DNA of 64,000 nucleotides, from NCBI GenBank assembly GCA_029817715.1, contig JARUPY010000397.1:1550001-1614000 (forward strand), given 5' to 3'. The first letter of the stretch is position 1; every line of letters begins with the position of its first letter. Below, in pieces: positions 57,040 to 64,000 of the stretch. The notes beneath the pieces were generated by a model. The model saw only the letters and a program-made list of their open reading frames with translations, made no database searches and was not told the origin of the DNA. The DNA comes from Melastoma dodecandrum. Lineage: Eukaryota; Streptophyta; Magnoliopsida; Myrtales; Melastomataceae. Position numbers and translations under genes: made by a program.

Positions 57040-58692
57040 TCACAGAAACACAGTTGCAAGGAAAACAAGAGATGTAGCCAGCGCCAAGAAGGACAGTGAG
57101 ATTCGATCTGCAGAGCTGGGAAGATAAGGGTACGTGTCTGGAGGAGGAAGCAGGCACTCATCGCCATTGAAGTAGACTTTCCGAGGAAACGCCCATCCTT
57201 GCTTGAAGGAGAATGTATTCTTATCCTTCTGGAGGAGTAGTTCTGACTGAACGTTCCCAGATGGTCCAGCTTCCATTAACAGGTCATTGTAGAACTTCAT
57301 GCCATAGAACATTCCAGTATCATCTGCATACGGGGGGGTTAAACAAGGTAAGCTTTACTTCTCCATCGAGGTAACGTATCGTGAATTCATCGTTTCCATA
57401 CTTACTGATAGATTCGTAGGGTACGAGGGGCTTATAATCGAAGCTGAAGACTTGTGTGACATTATTGAGGTTTGGATGCTGGACGACAAGAGTCCAAAGG
57501 GTATAGTTCAACCTGTAATCAAAGTTCGTTATTGCGATCTTCGCTCGCCAGTAATCCTTGTAGTTCTGCTTGACGTGCCAATGGACTCGGATTGGGCACA
57601 TATGGTGTGTGCATTGGAGCAGAGGAGTATTGTCCTTTTTCGGGGTGTTTATTCCTGTCTTGGTCAGGATCTTCGAGTCAGCCCTGCACAAGAATTGTAC
57701 TCGCTCAGAATTTGTAGGAGATCATTTCTTCCTGAGAGTTAGTTATCTTTGGCCTTACTTTATGCAAGTTTTCTTGTTCTGGCAACCACACGCACAATTC
57801 GGACAGCTAGTGATGGTCTCGTTGTAGAAAGACGAGAAGGAGACGCAGCAGTTCGGATTCTTCCTCGCAAGGAATTGCGAGTAAGTGCAGGTCACGTTCC
57901 ACGTCACTGCAAAACTAACAGGATTAGGAAGCCGACACGTGGATCTATCTAGGGATCCTGCATACTCAGAGACGTCAGGAAGAAGGCGACATTACTGAGA
58001 GCCTGAGTCTTGCGACGTTTGTCCGGAGTCAGGTATGTGGTCGAGGGAACGATCTTGGCAGGGCCGCAGGTGTACCCAGGGCCAGGGCCTAACAATGTGA
58101 AGTTCTTCGGTAGCACCACCGTCTTGTTTGATGTGCCGGCCTGGCCTACGCTGACCTGGAATGCAGACACAGAAGCGGACGGGTCCTGGCCCCATGCAGC
58201 GACGACCCCACCTTTGCAGCAATTTGCAAACTGTTGGTTGTAGGGAACCCCGGGCAACAGGTCGACGACAATCGGATCTTTCTTGCAGCAGTGGGGGATG
58301 TTCCCTTTAAACTTGGAGCAGTCGCCCTGCTCGGTCGTCTGAGCACCGACGATGGACCAGATCACCTCTTTCTTAGCCCAGACCCATCCGAGCGTCCAAC
58401 CAGGGATCCCAATGTGGCGGTACATCTGGAAGTTGTTCATGGTCACCACCGCCTGCATGAAAATAAACAGACCAAACGCCACCACGGGCTTAGCACGAAA
58501 CCACCGAGGCGAGATACGAACATATCCGCATGGGTTACTTACAACGTAGCCGTCTGCGGTCCAAGACACGACGTCCCATTTGAGGGTGATGTTCCCATTT
58601 GGATCGAGAGGGTCGTAAGAGACTGCCGGAGGAAGGAGGAGGGTAAGGACGACAGCAAGAACCGAGACAAAGGCAAGAAGACACTTCGTCAT
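57040..58692 (-). CDS. COBRA-like GPI-anchored protein (five exons)
   Basis: Exons 58543-58692, 57996-58452, 57759-57906, 57406-57683 and 57040-57323 on the minus strand give 438 residues with consistent phases. ATG 58692 starts MTKCLLAFVSV, a signal peptide that runs straight into SYDPLDPNGNITLKWD without the intron seen in the neighbouring paralogue. The same COBRA blocks are present (QALMTWNVTCTYSQF, CPNCACGCQ, HVKQNYKDYWRAKIAITNF), and the C-terminal hydrophobic tail (RISLSFLALATSLVFLATVFL) is a GPI signal. The first intron happens to be open in frame and could be misread as coding. The convergent arrangement and identical internal splice phases indicate a local inverted duplication. The gene looks intact. 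Confidence 0.93.
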
Positions 58693-59598
58693 CAGTAGAA
58701 AACACGAGACTGAAAACACTCAAAAAGACGGAGAGGTGTGTTATTATTCCCTTAGGACAAAGGAAGATGGTGGAGACTAAAAATGTGGTTTAGCGAGGAA
58801 CTCACCAACCGGTTGGTGCAGGGGTTCAGTCGTTTGTTCAGAGAGTCTGTCTGAGTTTTTTCTTCTGATTCCCATGACTTGAAGCAACAAAAACAACAGC
58901 TTTCTGAAGGAACTGTGAATGGTAAGGATTTCGAAAGTTGGGACATCAGCTCTCTAATCACGTCTTAAGTTTTTTTATTGGTTAATCAAAAGGGATTTTG
59001 ATCTTATGTGGCTTGGTTTCGGCACAGGGTCAACAAGGCCCATCGATCCATGGTGGTCCTCGACAACGAGGAGGAACGCGGAGCACGCTCTCCGAAAGCT
59101 CCTCCGAACTCGGCCCCCCGAGGTCATGCCTGCCATCAACCGGCTATTCGCTGAGCCCCCCCCCCCCCCCCCGGCGTACGAATCAAGGATTGCTCATATG
59201 AAATATTCTAAGATCTTTACCGAATTCCTGTATGCACACGAACTTGGATATGATGATACTACTAGTAAAACGGTTTGTAGGATTGAAATTCCTTCGCCAG
59301 TTTCGTTATATCGAGCCTATCAGACGGATTGAAACCAGAATGTATGCTTGGACTAGAAGAGCGACGACATTCTGGCGAAACTAGAGAACAGACAAGAGGG
59401 TGTTAGGTCACCATCTCGCCTCTCGATTCTTCCTAAAGCTTATATCGTTTCGTGCTACATCCCGACCTAAACCGGGGAGTACATCGCATCATTCATCAAA
59501 CAAATTGATTCGAAAGACATAACAAAACACGTAAAATGAACAGATTATTGAGCATAAACTACCTGGTCTTTCTTTGTAAGAATGAGGATTTGCGTTCG
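58693..59598. other. COBRA-like promoter and spacer
   Basis: Promoter side of the minus-strand COBRA-like gene, then spacer up to the PRA1-like 3' end. An open stretch at 59006-59332 (plus) has no recognised domain and spans a run of 17 C, so I do not call it a gene. Confidence 0.4.
59156..59172 (+). repeat. Homopolymer tract C17
   Basis: Seventeen consecutive C residues (G on the minus strand). The length is likely to vary or be misassembled. Confidence 0.9.
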
Positions 59599-60177
59599 TT
59601 AGACTCCGATATCACGGGACCTAATGCCGTCAATCAACGCGATGGCAAAATCCCCCACTGATGCCTCATCAACATTGCCACCATTGCTCCCCAGTCGGAG
59701 TTCGTCCTTCCAGAATGCTGCGTGCACCAAAACCACCGACGCCCCAATTGCACACGTTACGAACATATGCATTGCAGCGCCTGTCAATATGAGAGCAACC
59801 ACCGTGACAATCCCGAGCGTGAGTAGCACTGCAGCTTTATCCATGGCCCTATGCAGGAACATGGGCTGCTTCATGAGCCTCAGCAATATGAGGAAGGAGT
59901 TGGTCACCACCGTCATCGATAGCAGTATGTGCAGCGAGGTCCTCCGAATAGGCACGAGGCTAATCGTCAGCCCCGCCCACAACAACAGCGAGTAAAACAG
60001 GCAGAAATGGCTAAGGTTTTTTATGATCCGGACAGCCAACGCCTCCGGGCTGGACGGCATATCAAACGGAAAAACAAACTTGAAGTCGGGTCGCCCCGCT
60101 CTCCTCGCGGTCGGCGAGTCGGGGTTCTCTGTGGCAGAAAGCATTTGGGTGATGGACGGCCTTTGCCGGGCAGCCAT
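59599..60177 (-). CDS. PRA1-family (prenylated Rab acceptor) membrane protein
   Basis: A single-exon frame of 192 residues from ATG 60177 (MAARQRPSITQM). A short soluble N-terminus (DFKFVFPFDMP near residues 30-40) is followed by the PRA1-type block IIKNLSHFCLFYSLLLWAGLTISLVPIRRTSL. Two hydrophobic hairpin regions span about residues 55-150, and a hydrophilic tail ends in SRDIGV. PRA1 proteins are small four-segment membrane proteins of the ER, Golgi and endosomes that interact with prenylated Rab GTPases in vesicle traffic. The plant subgroup is not clear to me. The gene is intact, and its promoter faces the 3' end of ALG12. Confidence 0.72.
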   Translation of the reverse strand: MAARQRPSITQMLSATENPDSPTARRAGRPDFKFVFPFDMPSSPEALAVRIIKNLSHFCLFYSLLLWAGLTISLVPIRRTSLHILLSMTVVTNSFLILLRLMKQPMFLHRAMDKAAVLLTLGIVTVVALILTGAAMHMFVTCAIGASVVLVHAAFWKDELRLGSNGGNVDEASVGDFAIALIDGIRSRDIGV

Positions 60178-60614
60178 CAAAATACTTTCTATTTACGGAA
60201 AAACAATGAAAGGAGCTAATCGCGATGGAGAGAGTAGTGCATAAGGAAAAGCTGATGGGCTTTATAAAGAGAGAAAGTGAATGGTGAAGTGTGATACAAG
60301 GGTCAATGCATCATGAAGAACTAGCGATGGGAAATAAATAAATGGTCCTGGGGAAACTCAAAAAGAATTTGCTTTGAAAGAGCTTTAACTACTGAATAAG
60401 TAAAGCGGAGATAATTTTCAATGGTTCGACAATCCCAAGGAATGACCGGCACATAATTAAATATGGCTTGAAAGTGAGACCATGAGAAAAGTCTCTAGAG
60501 AAAGCAGACAAAATTCAGTTTCCTATTGATCGAGATAACTGTTATGGCTTCTGTCTCATGAGTTAGTTACCTGTCCATATGGCGCTCAATGCTGTTTCTG
60601 CTGGAGTTTGATCA

Positions 60615-63222
60615 TCAAAAGCATCCAGGCCAAGTTCCATCTCGTATTCGTACTTCCTTCTGATTTCCAAGAACAAATACTTTTGGCACTGTAACCTGAT
60701 GAGAGGAGCAAAAAAAAAATCACAGAAACATCACATCAGGGTTGCACGACAGAATAGAGTATAGATTGAAATAGGGCATACCGGGATAATGGGCGGGAAC
60801 CCAATTTTAAGTTGGATCCTGGAGAAACCTCTGGCAGAGAACAAACACTCATATCCGGGTACTGCAGAATGCTCACTGTACATTCCAAACATACAGCTTA
60901 AAAAGCAGGGAGGGAAAAATAGTGTTGTGCTCAAGATCTATGCCAACCGGCTTTTCTTGTGGCGTAAGTCATATATAATGAGAGAAGTAATAGCAATTAA
61001 ATCACTTTCCCGTTTCTGACTTCCACAACATTAGAATGAACACTGAGGATTTCAGCAAAAACTCTAATAAAACCACCAGCTATTCAGGATTTCAAGTTTC
61101 ATCCTTTCTACATGGCCAACGAAGTGAAAGAATTAAGTTTAGGCTGCACATTCTCATAATCAGATTTAGAGGGTAACCACTACGATGAGCCCATCCATCA
61201 CCCAGGACAAGACTACGTATACGAGGAGGTATATAAGGAGCTAATTTATGGGGTTTAAAAATGTTTGTCAAGCATATTGTACCCCAGCACAATACTGCAA
61301 CTCATACCAAAGTTGCAGTGATTTCAACAGAAATAGGTCAAAACAAGTTATTCTTTCAGAAACAAAGATTGATCTCACCTTATAAGATAAGTATAATTCC
61401 TATGTTGGAAGTCAGCTAATGCAATTCCTTCTTCTTTCGAGTACCTGAATTTGTCAGCAGGATATTAAGTTCAGATTATTTACCAAGGATGCAGAATAAC
61501 AGTTAATGATTGCAGAATGGCTTTTATACCTCCAAGGGAAGTCACTCTCACAAAAACGAGATATTCCATTCATGGCTGAAAAGGCGTCAATATGTATCCA
61601 TTGTTCTTCTGTAATTTTTACAATCCCTGCATCAGTTAATTTTTGAAAGCGAGCTGTCACAACAAAAGATTTAGAAAAGAAATAACAAATACAACTTTGA
61701 AGAAAGCACGCCAATTTGGAATCACCTTAATGTTATGACACACAGCAATCATTGGATAGCAATTCCTAAACCCAATGATTTTCTAGATTTTTCCAAGCAG
61801 TCATAATTCGCCTCTTTGATACAACCACATTTTTAACAATAAAACCAATAGAAAATTTTGTGGACTCAGGACCTAGTTTTATCATGATAAAGGATAAATT
61901 AAATTACAAGATGAAAACGCAAAGAAGTAGTCATTCTTTCTCCATTTTGTCCATGGGAAATGAGCATAAATGCATGTAACAAAGTTAAGCATAAAGAAGG
62001 GAACCATCCTATTCTCACCAAGTAATGGTCATTCAATAAATTTCTGGCAGAGAAACTCAAAGTTTTACTTTTACTTTCTCCTTTTACACTGCTTTGGCAG
62101 ACGTTGGTTAATCCTACTTGGATGAAAACATAAGAATTTAAGGTGTCTGTAAAGCTTTTGTGCTTGGGCAGGAATCCTGTGAACATATAATTTGATATGT
62201 CCAAGCATTAGACAGATAAGGATGAGGGTCAGAAGAAAGCAAGCTTACTATTCTGATGCAAGTCCTTCAATGCATATCCACTGGGGTAATTCTCATACGA
62301 GGCCAAGAATGTGATGATCGTACATCCAAAACTACAAGAACAGTATTTAGTATCGAAGAAAAGCTCATGGCAAATAAACATTATAAGAAACTGAAATAAA
62401 AGCTGACCTCACGACAAATAAACCTACAGCGAGTAGCAACAACAGTCTCCATAGAGGCTTTCTTCTATTGTTATAACTGCATCAGAGCGCCCAATTCTCA
62501 GACAAAGCAATAAACAGCCAATAGATGCAACAACAAGATGATGTATATATACACGGATCTGACTATATGGATCACTTCTGTCGTCGTTCTCTATTGTCTG
62601 AACCATCGATCTAACAAGTTCTAGGCTATTATTCCAATTTGAAGAAAAAGTAAATGACTTGTACAACAAAAGAGAATTAACAGCAATAGAATGATAAAAA
62701 CTTCAACAGGCAACCCGAATCTATTCAAAAGCACAGGAAACTAGAAGCATACATCCTGCTAGCCGCAACAGCTGCTGAAAAGTTGAGAACTGGAACAGCA
62801 CCAATGATGAAGCGTAGTTCCTGAAATAGTGCAAATTTTTATTGATTATCGGAAGCGGCCCCTTCTCATAGCACAAGATCCTACATGGCATCAATTTTAC
62901 CTTGTGGGGGAGCTTAGAGTAGAGTAATATGAAAGAATAAACTGGTATAATATACAATCTCAGTCTCCTGTCAAGTATCGCTCCAAGCTGCAATAGCAAA
63001 GCTTCCCTTAAAAGAAAGAACGACAGCTTTGAATAGCCATAAAGAAAGATAAAACCAAATTCTTAAAATTTTGTCTGAAATATTGCAGTGGAGCAAGAAA
63101 TAAATATGATGGTCATCATTGTCCTGGAAATTGTCATCCAAGTAAATTACCAAAGAGAGAGGATAAGCAGCAAGAGTGGAGCGAGGAAGTGCTGAAGTGA
63201 AATACCAATGAAAGGGATGTGT
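60615..63222 (-). CDS. ALG12: ALG12 alpha-1,6-mannosyltransferase, 3' half only
   Basis: Nine exons in order of translation, all GT-AG with matching phases: 63151-63222, 62901-62987, 62753-62820, 62408-62476, 62249-62331, 61530-61626, 61379-61444, 60782-60875 and 60615-60695. They give the C-terminal 238 residues. Recognisable ALG12 blocks are THPFHWYFTSALPRS, FILLYSKLPHK/ELRFIIGAVPVLNFSAA, NYPSGYALKDLHQN, IHIDAFSAMNGISRF and SKEEGIALADFQHRNYTYLI. The enzyme is an ER multi-membrane protein that adds the eighth mannose to the dolichol-linked N-glycan precursor using Dol-P-mannose. About half of the usual 490-500 residues are missing because the 5' exons lie beyond position 64000. The acceptor for the 61530-61626 exon is the least certain. 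Confidence 0.87.
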
Positions 63223-63879
63223 CTGATAAAAAAGCATTTTTAAGGAAACAAGAAGGCAATTTGAAGGAAATTGATTGAATGTGAACCTAAAATCACAAGA
63301 CAGCACCAAGTTAATGAACAGCATCAAAGAAGGCAGCCAAGTGAGGTTGTATGCATTACCACTATACAGTGGATAAGATGCAATGCACCTTCATGTGCTG
63401 TAGATGTTAAAAAAAATCTTTCCACGGAACATATGTCAAGCAGAATAAAAGATGTCTAGGCTGTCTCAGGTGATCATAACCTACAATTCGAAAATATTAC
63501 ATCGAGTGACTAATGTTTTTTTATGTCAGCCATGTTAAATCCAAATATGGATGAATTTCCTCCATCAGTAGGTTCATGTGACTGTGGGACACATCCTAAA
63601 TAAGTGATGTACTGCTAATCCAGACACCACCTCTAATAATTACTGATCCTGTTTAGCCCAGTGATTCCTAAATAGGACACCAAACTGTGCTAGCTCCTAA
63701 AAGTTACTTCACATTCCAATTTGCCTATTTCTTTGGGATAAATATTGGGAACGGTCGATCCTTCCCCATATTCGCCATTTAAGTAAGCTTAACTGCTGTA
63801 TAAACAGCTGAATGTCGACTGCCTAATGCAGTGGTTTGAAGTAAGCATACCTCAACGGGGAGCAGCTTGAGCAGTCCGC
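63223..63879. other. ALG12 intron sequence
   Basis: AT-rich and noncoding by inspection. No preceding ALG12 exon is found here, so this is part of a long intron that also holds the gypsy end at the window edge. Confidence 0.5.
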
Positions 63880-64000
63880 GAGAGATTTCGGGGACGAAAT
63901 CCCTTTAAGGGGAGTAGAATGTAATGATACGACTTTTATGAATTTAAGCAAGAACAATTTAACTGACTCATTCATCATTGCTTGGTTTCAACCAAGCTAA
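63880..64000 (+). mobile_element. 3' end of a gypsy element entering an ALG12 intron (partial)
   Basis: GGGGACGAAATCCCTTTAAG followed by GGGAGTAGAATGTAATGATACG is the arrangement seen at the pol end of many plant Tekay-type gypsy elements: pol 3' end, polypurine tract (about 63905-63919), then an LTR starting TGTAATGATACG at 63920. The LTR runs off the right edge. Only about 40 bases to the left look element-derived, so the copy is truncated or degraded. The lineage is recalled from pattern and was not searched. Confidence 0.5.

Noticed and set aside
58452..58543. Continuous reading through the first intron of the minus-strand COBRA-like gene
   Set aside because: The intron is open by chance. 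Canonical GTAAGT and GCAG sites and the paralogue's exon limits show it is spliced out.
59006..59332. Plus-strand open frame of 108 codons
   Set aside because: It spans a C17 run, has no recognised domain, and no splice or start context supports it.

Overview
The window is nuclear DNA of a flowering plant. The evidence is the set of spliced plant gene families (COBRA-like, GAUT, SPIRAL1-like, phytocyanin, UDP-glycosyltransferases), a plant-type tRNA-Asn, GT-AG introns, AT-rich spacers and abundant Ty1/copia and Ty3/gypsy LTR retrotransposons with 5-bp target-site duplications. Nothing in the sequence fixes the species.

Layout. 1-5.4 kb: a deleted copia remnant, an early-nodulin-like phytocyanin (-), and a UGT708-type glycosyltransferase (-) carrying a 1-base frameshift. 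5.4-10.7 kb: a complete-ended but coding-defective copia element (-). 13-14.7 kb: a calmodulin-binding-domain protein (+). 16.2-20.1 kb: a six-exon GAUT13/14-like galacturonosyltransferase (-). 21.9-24 kb: UDP-glucose 6-dehydrogenase (-) with a leader intron. 26.5-28.2 kb: a UGT83A-type glycosyltransferase (-) and tRNA-Asn(GTT) (-). 28.4-33.7 kb: a twelve-exon RIK-type KH-domain protein (+). 35.4-40.2 kb: a second decayed copia element (+). 41.1-42.3 kb: TAF8 (+) with two frameshifts. 42.8-51.2 kb: a SPIRAL1-like locus (+) that was hit twice, by a short LTR element with a 115-bp interior just upstream and by a gypsy chromovirus inside its first coding exon. 54.6-58.7 kb: two COBRA-like genes tail to tail. 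59.6-60.2 kb: a PRA1-like membrane protein (-). 60.6-63.2 kb: the 3' half of ALG12 (-), whose 5' exons lie beyond the right edge, with a gypsy 3' end in the intron at the edge.

Several genes share a cell-wall and glycan theme: UGD supplies UDP-glucuronate, which leads to the UDP-galacturonate used by GAUT enzymes; COBRA-like proteins act in cellulose deposition; ALG12 builds the N-glycan precursor. This is probably coincidence rather than a functional cluster. I found no wholly new system. The best-supported unusual observations are the transposon-split SPIRAL1-like gene with both splice sites of its intron altered, the minimal LTR element that keeps its primer-binding site and polypurine tract, and the single-base homopolymer frameshifts in UGT708 and TAF8, which may be real lesions or assembly errors. 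Exon boundaries were placed by hand from frame continuity, splice signals and remembered family sequence, not by transcript data.
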